This document shows, in pieces, positions 1 to 8,799 of a stretch of 64,000 bases of DNA. The stretch is from Cernens ardua. GTDB lineage: Bacteria; Pseudomonadota; Gammaproteobacteria; Pseudomonadales; Halomonadaceae. The DNA is taken from the NCBI RefSeq assembly GCF_051251085.1, contig NZ_JBPCZH010000001.1:868001-932000 (forward strand). The letters are read 5' to 3'. Made by a program: the position numbers and the translations under genes. The stretch's first letter is position 1, and every line of letters begins with the position of its first letter. Below the pieces are notes generated by a model. It was not told the origin of the DNA. It did not search any database and saw only the letters and a program-made list of their open reading frames with translations.

Positions 1-1007
1 TCGGCCCAATAACCGCGAAGATTGTCTCAATCACTCTCTCCACACTAGTGGTAGGATGGTTTGCAGTGCAAACAGGATTGGCAGGCACAGGTGTAGTGCA
101 ATTAACGGGCTTACCCGCCTGGATCTCCACGCTACTGATTGGCATCGTTTTCATTATTATGTCTCTATCAGGTATGCGTATCCTGAAACCGTTGAGTATT
201 ATCTCCATCCTGCTTTTTGCTGTTGTCGCTATAGTGAGCCTGATCATCAACTTCACCCATAGCAGCGCTCAGCAAATGGTGGCTTTTCAACCGGATAATC
301 ATCGTACTGTGTCTTTCGGTATCGGATTAACGATGGTGATATCCTGTTTTATCGATTCAGGTACACTCACTGCAGATTTCACGCGCTGGTCAAAAACGCC
401 ATCTCAGGCAGTGATTGCCTCTCTTTGTGCATTCCCGTTCGGCAATATGATTCCAATGCTTCTTGGAGGGATAGTTGTAGCCAGCCAAAACTCCTCCAGT
501 GGTGATTTTTCACACCTCCTCAGCCAATGGGGGCCGGCCATGGCTGCTTTTGGAGCACTCTTTTTTGTCGTGAACTGCTCATCGGTTGCGGTGCATGGTC
601 TCTATAACGCAACCGCCGGTTGGAGCGCTCTCTTTCCCCTATCCTTCAAGTCAATGACCATCACATTGGGGATAATAGGACTCGTGCTGGCTATTTCAGG
701 CATTACAAACTGGCTTACCAACTGGTTGGAGCTATTGGGTATTCTGGTCCCGGGAATCGGCGGTGCCATTATGGGCTGGATGATCTCCCGTGTTCGTCAT
801 TACGTACCTAAAATCATGGCTCTGGCCTGGATACTTTCCATTCTGATCGGATTTATTGTGAATGTTTGGATGCCTGAACTGAGTACTGCCGTCGTGGTCA
901 TTCTGATATCCCTGAGTATCTCCTTCATCGGTAGTCGGATGAGTCGGCCAACGAATGTTTATTCAGAACAACACAGCATTTCAGAAAACAAGAGAAGCCA
1001 GTCATGA
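1..1007 (+). CDS. NCS1-family cytosine/purine permease, 5' end missing
   Basis: Inner-membrane transporter of the nucleobase:cation symporter-1 family, most like cytosine permease CodB. The reading frame is open from base 3, so the true start lies before the window; about 334 C-terminal residues remain of a family of roughly 420. It consists of about eight hydrophobic helices, with the family-like GWFAVQTGL stretch near the cut end and a small, acid-containing segment (SCFIDSGTLTADFTRW) typical of this superfamily. Its stop overlaps the start of the next gene (ATGA), so the two are translationally coupled. With a PuuE-like deacetylase as partner, the substrate could be a purine breakdown product such as allantoin instead of cytosine; sequence alone does not decide. 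Confidence 0.8.
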   Translation, partial: GPITAKIVSITLSTLVVGWFAVQTGLAGTGVVQLTGLPAWISTLLIGIVFIIMSLSGMRILKPLSIISILLFAVVAIVSLIINFTHSSAQQMVAFQPDNHRTVSFGIGLTMVISCFIDSGTLTADFTRWSKTPSQAVIASLCAFPFGNMIPMLLGGIVVASQNSSSGDFSHLLSQWGPAMAAFGALFFVVNCSSVAVHGLYNATAGWSALFPLSFKSMTITLGIIGLVLAISGITNWLTNWLELLGILVPGIGGAIMGWMISRVRHYVPKIMALAWILSILIGFIVNVWMPELSTAVVVILISLSISFIGSRMSRPTNVYSEQHSISENKRSQS

Positions 1008-1903
1008 CCGATACGGAATGGAAGCACCACCTTTCCCATCACCATCGTTATGAAACGCGTCCCGTGGATCTCTGGTCGCAGCATACGTGGCCCAATGGCA
1101 AGCGGTTGGCACTTTATGTGGCCATGAATCTCGAACACTTCTCGTTTGGTGATCCAGAAGGCGCCAAAATAGCGCCTCCCAATCAGTTGGATATACTCAA
1201 CTACGCTTGGCGGGATTATGGTAACCGTGTAGGTGGCTGGTATTTGGCTGACTTGTTCAAAAAACTCAATATCCCGCCTGCCTTGTTGATGAATACGGCT
1301 ATCCTTGATGACTATCCGGCATTGGCTGATGAATGGTTGTCTTGCCCGGGGGTTGAACTGATTGGTCACGGGCACACCAATAGTGAGCGCCAGGGGGAGC
1401 TGAGTACTGAGGCAGAAAGCGATATGATTCGTTATTGTCGTGAACGTCTGCAATCATACTCTGGAAAAGAGGTAAAAGGCTGGCTTTCCCCATGGATTTC
1501 AGAAAGCAGTATAACGCCAGAATTACTTGCCCAGCACGGATTCAGTTACACGTTGAATTGGGCTCATGATGATCTGCCGACAGAGCTTCATACCTCTACA
1601 GGAGAGCTTCTCTCGGTTCCGTATCCGCAAGAGGTAAATGATATACCAACGATTGTTCCCAATGGCGCCAGTATAGAAACGTTCTGCAGTATGATTGAGA
1701 GCCAGTTTGCTGAACTCATGGAAAGAAGCAAATCCTCCCCACAAGTCATGGGCATTGCACTCCACCCTTATATAGCAGGGCAACCTTTCCGCTTTCATCA
1801 ATTGAAGAAGGTACTAAAACGTTTGATGGAGCACCGGGAGGAAATCTGGATCACGACACCAGGTCACATTGCAGCTGCATATACCTCGATGGTAGAAAAA
1901 TAG
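1004..1903 (+). CDS. Polysaccharide deacetylase family protein, PuuE/allantoinase-like
   Basis: A 299-residue cytoplasmic protein (no signal peptide) with the NodB-type deacetylase fold. Visible family marks are the YGNRVGGWYLADLF segment near residue 70, the GHGHTNSE block near 120 and a late ALHPYIAGQPFR block. This arrangement is that of the cofactor-poor PuuE branch, whose known member opens the allantoin ring, not of cell-wall chitin deacetylases. The start ATG overlaps the TGA of the upstream permease, which points to one operon that imports and hydrolyses a cyclic amide or ureide. The exact substrate is inferred, not seen. Confidence 0.75.
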   Translation: MTDTEWKHHLSHHHRYETRPVDLWSQHTWPNGKRLALYVAMNLEHFSFGDPEGAKIAPPNQLDILNYAWRDYGNRVGGWYLADLFKKLNIPPALLMNTAILDDYPALADEWLSCPGVELIGHGHTNSERQGELSTEAESDMIRYCRERLQSYSGKEVKGWLSPWISESSITPELLAQHGFSYTLNWAHDDLPTELHTSTGELLSVPYPQEVNDIPTIVPNGASIETFCSMIESQFAELMERSKSSPQVMGIALHPYIAGQPFRFHQLKKVLKRLMEHREEIWITTPGHIAAAYTSMVEK

Positions 1904-1949
1904 GCCAAATAACTCGAACGAGACAAAATCTACCATGGAAAAGCAGTCG

Positions 1950-2174
1950 GCGTATTAGGATAGTGAACCCCGTCTTTAGCATGCAAGCCCAATTTATTGG
2001 GCTTGTAAGCGACGGGACCGAATCCGGTGATAAACCAATACGCTGGCTGGCCATGATCGCGAAGAAATCATTCTCCAGCACCTAGCAAAAGGGAACTTTA
2101 TCTGGCAACAGAAGTCTCAATGAGTGTTCCCTTGAATGATCCTTGACGCCCAGCCCCTTGCTGGGCTTTTTTTT
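1950..2174 (+). ncRNA. Candidate structured RNA ending in a terminator
   Basis: Nested perfect stems: GCGTATT 1950-1956 with AATACGC 2037-2043; CCCGTC 1969-1974 with GACGGG 2011-2016; CAAGCCCAA 1984-1992 with TTGGGCTTG 1997-2005 around a four-base loop. A strong terminator closes the stretch at 2174. This could be an independent small RNA or a long structured 3' UTR of the deacetylase operon. No known RNA family was recognised. Confidence 0.3.
2148..2174 (+). terminator. Rho-independent terminator
   Basis: Stem GCCCAGC (2148-2154) with GCTGGGC (2160-2166), five-base loop, followed by eight T residues. It ends transcription coming from the deacetylase operon or from the candidate RNA just before it. 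Confidence 0.9.
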
Positions 2175-2325
2175 GGTTTTTCATCCGAAATGGTACACCG
2201 CTTGCGTCCCACTCACCTTCTCTGACAAAACCGGTGGGATGACAAGGGAGCAACTTGTCCCTTCATCATCCTCTTCCACTTTTCTTGAGTATCACTATTG
2301 AATGAAAAGTGTGAAACGCACTGAA

Positions 2326-2790
2326 TTATGCGGTCTCATCCTGTTGTACCTGCTTACCTTCTTCCAGCGGGTCGGTAGAAAACTGATGTGCAGCAAACCT
2401 GACAGCGACTACCGAGATAGCTAACAATAGTATTCCCAGGCACGGATAAAGCATTGAATAGTTGGGCTCATCATGGTGGGAAATATCACCGATCAAATAA
2501 CGCGTCAGGGAAGTAATCCCGATATAGATTAGAAACCGGACCGGCATTTTGTGTGTCTTGAAATAAATGCCGATCATGGCACCGATTTCAAGGAAAATGA
2601 ACAACAGCAAAATTTCATCAATAGTGATGTGACCCCGTTCTAGGCAGTGAACGAAAAAGCTGATGGCGGCCCATAGATTGAAGAATCCCAGGCCAAAGAG
2701 TCCAAGAAAATGTAAAAAGTCAGACGTTCTGTCGCCCCACTTCGCCATCCATTGGTTACCCTTGCGATTAGATGCATTGTTTTTGGGCAT
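2326..2790 (-). CDS. psiE: PsiE-family membrane protein
   Basis: A 154-residue protein with four predicted membrane helices, starting near residues 27, 60, 86 and 116, and charged ends. Length, helix spacing and segments such as EILLLFIFLEIGAMIGIYFKTHKMPVRFLIYIGIT match the PsiE family (phosphate-starvation-inducible protein E; E. coli form 136 residues). Its molecular role is unknown in any organism. It stands alone, transcribed away from the porin gene. No clear Pho box was found upstream. Confidence 0.88.
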   Translation of the reverse strand: MPKNNASNRKGNQWMAKWGDRTSDFLHFLGLFGLGFFNLWAAISFFVHCLERGHITIDEILLLFIFLEIGAMIGIYFKTHKMPVRFLIYIGITSLTRYLIGDISHHDEPNYSMLYPCLGILLLAISVVAVRFAAHQFSTDPLEEGKQVQQDETA

Positions 2791-3365
2791 TGTTACCCTA
2801 TCCCTTCTTTAATCTCTAGATAATCAACACTGCCACACCGAGAACCTACAATGCTATCAACGTATGTGGCCTGGAAACCTGTTTTCTTCCTGATTAGACA
2901 CAGTTGGCATCGTATTTTCAATGACAACAGCATAAATGCTTCTTCACCTTGCCAGTATCTGCCATGTCGTATCGGAGCTTCAGGGCACAGCATATTAGCT
3001 AGCGTCAATTCATTTGAGAAGAGGAAACGCCCTCTTATCCCTTCCATGTCCATTATTGAGAGCTTCATTCTTAAAATTAAATTAAAAGCATTTGTTGCCA
3101 GGCGGGTTCTGTGTAAAAGTAAGTTATCCACTATTGATTTTGTTATAATATAACATTTAGAATACCGTTTCTCGACGGCGGATTCAGTATGAATCGCAAT
3201 GGCGCAATAGCAGTATCGCAGGAGGAAGGCCGTCCAGGACACCGATTACTGTTTACGGAGGTGCTCATTCTAAAAGGCATCTTTTCAGCAGTAGCGAATA
3301 ACAATAGAAACTCATGACGTGGCCACCTTGAAAAAACTTTGACCAAAGGCCGCAGGGAACGACCT
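2791..3365. other. Divergent intergenic region psiE / porin
   Basis: 575 bases that serve as the upstream region for both psiE (minus) and the porin (plus). The only clear element is the Zur-like palindrome at 3141-3155. Open frames on both strands here (for example 2793-3242 minus) have no ribosome site and no family resemblance, so none is called as a gene. Confidence 0.5.
3141..3155. promoter_or_regulatory. Zur-like operator upstream of porin gene
   Basis: Perfect 7-1-7 palindrome TGTTATA-A-TATAACA, the core of the known gammaproteobacterial Zur box (GTTATAnTATAAC). It contains a TATAAT hexamer (3144-3149), so a bound Zur would block the -10 region. It lies about 210 bases before the porin start, which would leave a long leader. 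A second, near-match copy precedes znuA. Confidence 0.75.
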
Positions 3366-4541
3366 ATGCCATTATCAAGACTTACACCTTCCGCTCTTGT
3401 ATTAACACTAGCCAGCACCACCGTAGCTACATGCATGACGTTCAGCACCCATGCAATGGCCGATATTCCCCTCATCAGGGAGGGAGAAGCCAATTCGTTT
3501 CTAAAACCGTTAGAATTAAGTGTGGGAGGAAGCGCCGAGCTCGGTTTTGAAAATGCAATGGGCGGCAGCGATAGAGGCGCGGTTGAACACCGCGGATATG
3601 CTGATGATTCCAACTATTTTGCCAAAGCCTCGTATCAATTACCCAATGGGTGGAAGCTGCTGGGCTACTACGAACTGGGTGCCAGCTTATTTAAAGCTGT
3701 TGGGTGGAATCATCACACTTACAAAAACAAGGGGGGTGAAGGTACAGACACCTACCAACGCGAATTATATGCCGGTATTTCCAATGACAAATACGGTACA
3801 TTGACCTATGGCAAGCAGCTCAGCGCCTATTATCGAGCCGTGGGCGCCAAGACCGATATTTGGGTGATGGACCAACAGGGCCAAGGCTCCAGTGATGGGG
3901 TAGATGATGGTTCTTATGATGGTTCTTTCCGTGCAAAAAGACTTCTTAACTATACGAATAACTGGGGGCCAGTCACGTTATATGCGAGTTACATCATGCC
4001 AGCGCCGAATTATTATCTGAAGGATTTTGGGCGCTACAAACGCAAGCATGGTGCGGCATTGGCACTCAATTATCAGATTAACGATCAGCTTTCATGGGGT
4101 GTCGCGTATAGCTATACGCGTGCGAGCATCTTCCAGACGGGGCAAAATGCCAGCCAAAAGAATTATAACCAGCAATTGTTGGGAACGGGCTTCAGCTGGA
4201 CACCCGGTAATTGGACCCTAGCCGCCATGATAGGCTCCTATAAGCACTTCATCGTCGGCAAAGCGAACAATGCACGTGATTATTTCGATAAATCAGCCAT
4301 TGGCTGGGAATACTTTGCGGGTTATACATTCCCAATCAACCTGCCTATGCTTAAAAGTATCCAACCCTATGTGGCGGGTGATTCCATTCATGGTAAAACA
4401 GCCGATGTCGGGCATGAATTTCTCGGTGTAAGCACTTCACTAACAGACAATCTCTCATTGGCTGTGGAACATCAATTTACACACAACACGGGGAAGAACG
4501 ATCCAGCGGCCACACATATTCGTCTTGAATATGATTTCTAA
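3366..4541 (+). CDS. General outer-membrane porin, probably zinc-regulated
   Basis: A 391-residue beta-barrel porin of the OmpC/Porin_4 type. The ATG at 3366 follows an AGGGAA ribosome site and gives a classic signal peptide cut after STHAMA; an in-frame TTG at 3339 is less likely. Marks of the family are the alternating strands, the YGTLTYGKQLSAYYR strand, the AKTDIW turn, and a terminal phenylalanine (LEYDF) used for barrel assembly. The Zur-like operator upstream and the zinc ABC transporter genes downstream suggest it lets zinc or a zinc chelate through the outer membrane when zinc is scarce. That role is inference; the barrel assignment is firm. Confidence 0.85.
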   Translation: MPLSRLTPSALVLTLASTTVATCMTFSTHAMADIPLIREGEANSFLKPLELSVGGSAELGFENAMGGSDRGAVEHRGYADDSNYFAKASYQLPNGWKLLGYYELGASLFKAVGWNHHTYKNKGGEGTDTYQRELYAGISNDKYGTLTYGKQLSAYYRAVGAKTDIWVMDQQGQGSSDGVDDGSYDGSFRAKRLLNYTNNWGPVTLYASYIMPAPNYYLKDFGRYKRKHGAALALNYQINDQLSWGVAYSYTRASIFQTGQNASQKNYNQQLLGTGFSWTPGNWTLAAMIGSYKHFIVGKANNARDYFDKSAIGWEYFAGYTFPINLPMLKSIQPYVAGDSIHGKTADVGHEFLGVSTSLTDNLSLAVEHQFTHNTGKNDPAATHIRLEYDF

Positions 4542-4573
4542 GGCAAGCTGAAGTCATCACCCTTCAAGTACAG

Positions 4574-4604
4574 GACTGCACAGGAGAAGACATTCTGTGC
4601 AGTC
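4574..4604 (+). terminator. Hairpin after porin gene, possible terminator
   Basis: A perfect 10-base stem, GACTGCACAG (4574-4583) with CTGTGCAGTC (4595-4604), and an 11-base loop, 33 bases after the porin stop. No T-run follows, so it may be a weak or factor-assisted terminator or a 3' end stabiliser. Confidence 0.5.
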
Positions 4605-4847
4605 TATCCGCCGAAGAACCTAACCGCCGTTCGAAAAGCTCGAATTCAGGATAGGCCTATGTGCACATGAAAGGGTTACATCTACTTGATTGTGGAGTAG
4701 TTACGATGTGTATTGACGATATGTAGCTTCATAACCGGATATTTACCTATCGTTGGCAAAGATCCGGGATTCGCAAGCACACATGCTTCCTACTCACCCA
4801 TAAAATAATTTTGCCAAAAACAAGCAATTACTGTTGCTCGCCATAAT

Positions 4848-4862
4848 TGATATACTATAACA
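4848..4862. promoter_or_regulatory. Zur-like operator upstream of znuA
   Basis: TGATATA-C-TATAACA: the same 7-1-7 palindrome as at 3141 with one mismatched pair. Its core differs from the Zur consensus by one base. It lies 126 bases before the znuA start and supports zinc, not manganese, as the metal of the downstream ABC transporter. Confidence 0.65.
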
Positions 4863-4987
4863 TTATATAATTCCAAGCTCTCAGGAAAGCTCACAAGGCA
4901 CGAGTGGATAAGTGCATGAGCCATGGCCTTGCTTGAACTACTACGAGCTATCATGTGAATGCATCATAACCTCAAGGGAAGCCGATT

Positions 4988-5944
4988 ATGCTATCGCCAT
5001 TAAAACCACTCGCAGGTATCAGGATCAGACAGGCGGGCCTCACCGCCGTACTATTGGGAGCGGCTTTTGTAACGACGTTACACACAGCGAATGCTGCCTC
5101 ACATTCCACCATTCATGCGATTGGTGTCGAAAACGAATACGCGGATGTCATCAAGCAGATTGGTGGGCCTTATGTTGATGTCACAGCCCTTCTCTCCAAT
5201 CCAAACACCGATCCACATACCTTTGAAGCCAGCCCTCGAGTAGCAAGCCAGCTCTCCAAGGCTCAACTGATTGTGCAGAATGGCGTCGGTTACGATGATT
5301 GGGCTGACAAGCTGATCAAAGCACATGCCACCCCCTCACAAAAAGTGATCAATGTTCAACATTTGCTCAAATTACCTGATGATACGTGGAATCCTCACCT
5401 TTGGTATAATGTGAAAACGATGCCAGCAGTGGCCGATGCGATTGCTAAACAGCTATCCGCTCTGATGCCAAGTGAAGCTGCCGTTTTCAAGGCCAATGCG
5501 ACAGCATTCAAGGCATCGCTTGCCCCCTGGTACAACGCTATAGATAGCTTTAAGAAAGCACACCCGCATACAGCCGTTGCAGTCACTGAACCTGTCAGCG
5601 ACTACCTCCTGGAGGCGATGGGCATCTCCATTAAAACTCCGAAGGGCCTTCAAACTGCAGTGATGAATGGCGTAGATCCTTCTCCGCAGGATGTCAGTAC
5701 ACAAAACACGCTCTTGAGTCAGCATCAGGTGCATGCCTTTGTCTATAACCAGCAGGTCACCGATTCATTAACCAGCTCGTTCCTTTCGAATGCGCACGCT
5801 CACAATATTCCTGTGGTAAGCGTTTATGAAACGATGCCGGTAGGCTATCATTATCAATCCTGGATGCTGGCAGAAACCAACGCACTTGAACGCGCGGTGG
5901 TGAACCACACCTCAACCGAGCAATTGCACGCAGAATCTCATTAA
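4988..5944 (+). CDS. znuA: Zinc (Zn/Mn-type) ABC transporter substrate-binding protein
   Basis: A 318-residue periplasmic cluster A-I metal-binding protein. A signal peptide ends near residue 36 (HTANAA). Likely metal ligands by family position are H77 (NTDPHTFE), H137 (WNPHLWY), E201 (VTEPVSDYL) and E281 (VYETMP). The His-rich loop of classic ZnuA is absent and the third ligand is Glu, a pattern also seen in manganese binders, so residues alone do not fix the metal; the Zur-like box does favour zinc. An AAGGGA ribosome site precedes the ATG. One base separates its stop from the znuC start, so the two are co-transcribed. Confidence 0.88.
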   Translation: MLSPLKPLAGIRIRQAGLTAVLLGAAFVTTLHTANAASHSTIHAIGVENEYADVIKQIGGPYVDVTALLSNPNTDPHTFEASPRVASQLSKAQLIVQNGVGYDDWADKLIKAHATPSQKVINVQHLLKLPDDTWNPHLWYNVKTMPAVADAIAKQLSALMPSEAAVFKANATAFKASLAPWYNAIDSFKKAHPHTAVAVTEPVSDYLLEAMGISIKTPKGLQTAVMNGVDPSPQDVSTQNTLLSQHQVHAFVYNQQVTDSLTSSFLSNAHAHNIPVVSVYETMPVGYHYQSWMLAETNALERAVVNHTSTEQLHAESH

Positions 5945-5945
5945 T

Positions 5946-6734
5946 ATGCCAGAAGATGTTGTAAATACCCCGTCCCTTCTAAGGGTCGACAACCTGAATG
6001 TTTCCCTCTCAGGGCGAACTGTACTTGATAACGTTTCCTTTGAACTCGGGCCAGGGGATTTCTGTGGGCTGATTGGCTCCAACGGGGCGGGTAAAACGAC
6101 ATTACTACGAGCTATTCTTGGATTGCAGACATTCTCCAAGGGGCAAGTTCTTTTCAACGGAAAACCGCTGAGGTCCGGAAGCGCCGAAATAGGCTATGTA
6201 CCACAAAAGAGTTCGATTGATCCGGATCTCCCACTACGCGCTCGTGATCTTGTCGCATTGGGATTGGATGGAAATCGCCTTGGACTTCCATTGGGATCAA
6301 GCCATCGTCAGCAACGTGTGGACGAGATATTGGATGCGGTAGGGGCTGAATCCTTTGCCGATCAACGCATAGGCAATCTCTCGGGCGGTCAACAACAACG
6401 CATATTGATCGCCCACGCATTGATCAAACAGCCAAAGTTACTTCTGTTGGATGAACCGTTGGCCAATCTGGATATCAGTAGTGTTGCCGATATCGTGCAT
6501 ACATTGGGTGAGCTTTGCCACCAACATGAAGTCAGCCTGTTGTTGTCGGCACACGATATGAATCCACTCATGAAAATGATGACGCGAACGGTTTATCTGG
6601 CGAATGGAAAAGCAGTCAGTGGAGAAACTTCTGACGTCGTTCAACCAGAGGTGTTAACCAAACTCTATGGGTATCCCATCAATGTTGTCAGAAGTCAGGG
6701 GCAGGTCTTCGTAGCCGCAGCACCCCCTGAGTGA
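5946..6734 (+). CDS. znuC: Zinc ABC transporter ATP-binding protein
   Basis: A 262-residue ABC ATPase on the inner face of the membrane. Walker A is GSNGAGKTT (44-52), the signature is LSGGQQQR near 145, Walker B is LLLLDEP, and the H-loop histidine sits in LLLSAHDMN. It lies one base after the binding-protein gene and ends 208 bases before the first permease gene. That gap holds no gene but may hold a second promoter, which would be unusual for a znu operon. Confidence 0.9.
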   Translation: MPEDVVNTPSLLRVDNLNVSLSGRTVLDNVSFELGPGDFCGLIGSNGAGKTTLLRAILGLQTFSKGQVLFNGKPLRSGSAEIGYVPQKSSIDPDLPLRARDLVALGLDGNRLGLPLGSSHRQQRVDEILDAVGAESFADQRIGNLSGGQQQRILIAHALIKQPKLLLLDEPLANLDISSVADIVHTLGELCHQHEVSLLLSAHDMNPLMKMMTRTVYLANGKAVSGETSDVVQPEVLTKLYGYPINVVRSQGQVFVAAAPPE

Positions 6735-6942
6735 GCCAGGCCCCCGTAGAAAAGCACATTTACATTGCTTTATTTACACTGCCAAGCCCCTTGTTTTCAC
6801 CATATACTTTTACAGCCTCTTGTTTTATGCAGCACCGGCTACCGACACTGATTTATGATTATGTCAGTGGTCCATCATCAATATAAGAAAATTATCGCCA
6901 TACGTTAGACCGCAAGATGCTTGAGCACAGGAAATCACATTA

Positions 6943-7848
6943 ATGGTATTGCAGAGTCTCTTTGAACCCGGCCTTTGGAGCAGTCAGCCTGTCCATGTGG
7001 CGATGCTTCTGGGCGGTGGGGCTGCCATTGTCTCCGCTGTGGTGGGCATTTTTACCATTATACGCGGCAATACCTTTGCTGGGCATGCGCTCTCGGATAT
7101 CAGTGGCGTGGGTGGATCTGCCTCGTTCCTGCTGGGGCTCAATCCCTTGGCGGGTTTTGCCATCATGGGCATTTTAGGGGCAATGGGAATTGAGTTGGCT
7201 TCCTCAAGAAAGAGCACAGACCGCTCCATGGCGACAGGTATCGCGTTAGGCGCAGGGCTCTCCCTTTCAGCACTCTTCCTCTATTTAAACAGTGAAATCC
7301 ATAGCACGACGGGAGTCACATTTACAGTCATGTTTGGCTCCATGTGGAGTGTCAATCCTTCCATGATCCCGTGGATATGTGCCACGGGCCTGATCGCCCT
7401 GTGCTTAATGTTACTGCTGTATCGCCCTCTTATGCTGAGTTGTGTCGATGTGAATCTTGCACGCATCAGGGGAATAAATGTGCCCGTTATTAACCTTGTA
7501 TATCTTGTTGTACTGGCTCTCTCCACTGCGCTTTCAGCACTGACCATCGGCGCCATACTCTCTACCGCCCTATTGATTGGCCCTGCCTCTGCAGCACTAC
7601 ATCTTTGCAAACGCCCCGGCTGGGCAATTGTGATTGCCTGTTTGATCGGCACATTCTGTACCTTTGCAGGTATCATTCTGGCCTACGACAGTTTTTACTG
7701 GACGCCCGAACATGGCTGGCCTGTCAGTTTTTTTGTTGTTGTGCTGATTTTTCTTTGCTACCTGATGGCAGCATTCCTGCCAACGCTTAACCGCGTTTTT
7801 CGTACCTGCGTCACTCGCCGTTTCACGCCCACTCGTTACGAGTCATAG
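6943..7848 (+). CDS. znuB: Zinc ABC transporter permease, first of two
   Basis: A 301-residue inner-membrane permease of the ZnuB/ABC-3 family with about eight helices. Family marks include GHALSDISGVGGSASFLLG near residue 46 and TIGAILSTALLIGPASAALHL near 200, the segment that contacts the ATPase. Three bases separate its stop from a second, divergent copy, so the channel is probably a heterodimer of the two products, as in some Mn/Zn systems with paired permeases. Classic E. coli ZnuABC uses a single ZnuB. Confidence 0.88.
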   Translation: MVLQSLFEPGLWSSQPVHVAMLLGGGAAIVSAVVGIFTIIRGNTFAGHALSDISGVGGSASFLLGLNPLAGFAIMGILGAMGIELASSRKSTDRSMATGIALGAGLSLSALFLYLNSEIHSTTGVTFTVMFGSMWSVNPSMIPWICATGLIALCLMLLLYRPLMLSCVDVNLARIRGINVPVINLVYLVVLALSTALSALTIGAILSTALLIGPASAALHLCKRPGWAIVIACLIGTFCTFAGIILAYDSFYWTPEHGWPVSFFVVVLIFLCYLMAAFLPTLNRVFRTCVTRRFTPTRYES

Positions 7849-7851
7849 CCC

Positions 7852-8700
7852 ATGTTTTCAAGTTTCATGACCAATGCCTGGGTGATAGGCACCATTGTCG
7901 CCATCATAGCGGGAGTCATCGGCTTTTTTGTGACCTTGCAAAAGGCCCCCTTCGATGCACATGCCATACCCATGAGCTCATTTGCAGGTGCAGCCGCCGC
8001 TACCTGGCTTGGCATCAATCAGCTATACGGTCTAACCCTGTTTGCACTGCTGGGTATTACTATTATAACGCTTCTGCGCAAAACGACGCGTCATGAAGTG
8101 GCAACAGCCCTCACACTCGTCGCATTGCTTGGCACAGGTGCATTGTGTTTAAGCATGACCCGCGCATATGCACAGGCCGTTTTCGGGCTGATGTTCGGTG
8201 ATATTCTCGGTGTTAGCAATGAACAAATTCTGCCCGTTCTGATATTGGGGGGAATAGCCGTTGTTATTGTTTGCCTGCTCTATCGTCCACTACTTCTGAT
8301 GGCTGTCTCACCTGAGCTCTCTTTTGCCCGTGGCGTCCGAACGAGCGTCGTTTCACTGGGTTTTCTGATCGCCCTGGCACTGGCGACCATCGTCGCCCTC
8401 CCTGTGGTGGGTGCGTTACTGGTTTTTAGCCTGATGATTACCCCACCTGCCAGTGCTCGCTTGCTCACGCAACGCCCACTTATCGCATTGGTCCTTTCCA
8501 TCGTTATTGCTTTGGTGATTATCTGGTGCTCTATTGCATTATCTTATATCACCAATTGGCCAATCGGTTTTTATGTAGGCGCTTTGGGAGCGGGCATTTA
8601 TATATTGGCAAGGACGGCGCGGCGGTTCGCATCGATATTCTTGAAAGACGAGCAACCTGGTGGCAACAAGCCACACCCTTCAATACATAACGCTGATTGA
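7852..8700 (+). CDS. znuB: Zinc ABC transporter permease, second of two
   Basis: A 282-residue ABC-3 family permease with the same topology as its neighbour. It has the matching front motif DAHAIPMSSFAGAAAATWLG and the coupling segment ATIVALPVVGALLVFSLMITPPASARLL. It differs enough from the first copy to be an old duplication, not a recent one. It is the last gene of the znu cluster and is followed by a hairpin whose A-rich side serves the opposing gene. Confidence 0.87.
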   Translation: MFSSFMTNAWVIGTIVAIIAGVIGFFVTLQKAPFDAHAIPMSSFAGAAAATWLGINQLYGLTLFALLGITIITLLRKTTRHEVATALTLVALLGTGALCLSMTRAYAQAVFGLMFGDILGVSNEQILPVLILGGIAVVIVCLLYRPLLLMAVSPELSFARGVRTSVVSLGFLIALALATIVALPVVGALLVFSLMITPPASARLLTQRPLIALVLSIVIALVIIWCSIALSYITNWPIGFYVGALGAGIYILARTARRFASIFLKDEQPGGNKPHPSIHNAD

Positions 8701-8711
8701 TGTTCGATAAT

Positions 8712-8745
8712 AAAAAATCACGGGAAGGCATTATCCATCCCGTGA
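8712..8745 (-). terminator. Terminator of DUF305 gene, shared hairpin
   Basis: Stem TCACGGGA (8718-8725) with TCCCGTGA (8738-8745). The run of A just left of it reads as a T-run on the minus strand, so it chiefly ends the DUF305 gene; it may also slow plus-strand read-through from znuB. Confidence 0.85.
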
Positions 8746-8799
8746 CTTCCTATTCCGACACTGGCAACTTCGCCAATAGAATGTCTTCGATGTCAGGTA

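Larger units (their letters stand above)
1904..2325. other. Non-coding gap with nested stems and a terminator
   Basis: 422 bases without a convincing gene. It holds a three-tier nested inverted repeat (1950-2043), a further 8-base inverted pair (AAGGGAAC 2089-2096 with GTTCCCTT 2126-2133) and a terminator (2148-2174). Bases 2175-2325 show nothing recognisable. The reverse-strand open frame here lacks a ribosome site and any family resemblance. Confidence 0.6.
4542..4987. other. Intergenic region with hairpin and Zur-like box
   Basis: 446 bases between the porin gene and znuA. It holds the hairpin at 4574-4604 and the Zur-like site at 4848-4862. The rest is AT-rich leader with no convincing gene. 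A short plus-strand frame starting at 4912 overlaps the znuA start out of frame and is not believed. Confidence 0.5.

Noticed and set aside
2793..3242. Open frames between psiE and the porin on both strands
   Set aside because: No ribosome site and no family likeness; one overlaps the Zur-like operator, so the region is better read as regulatory.
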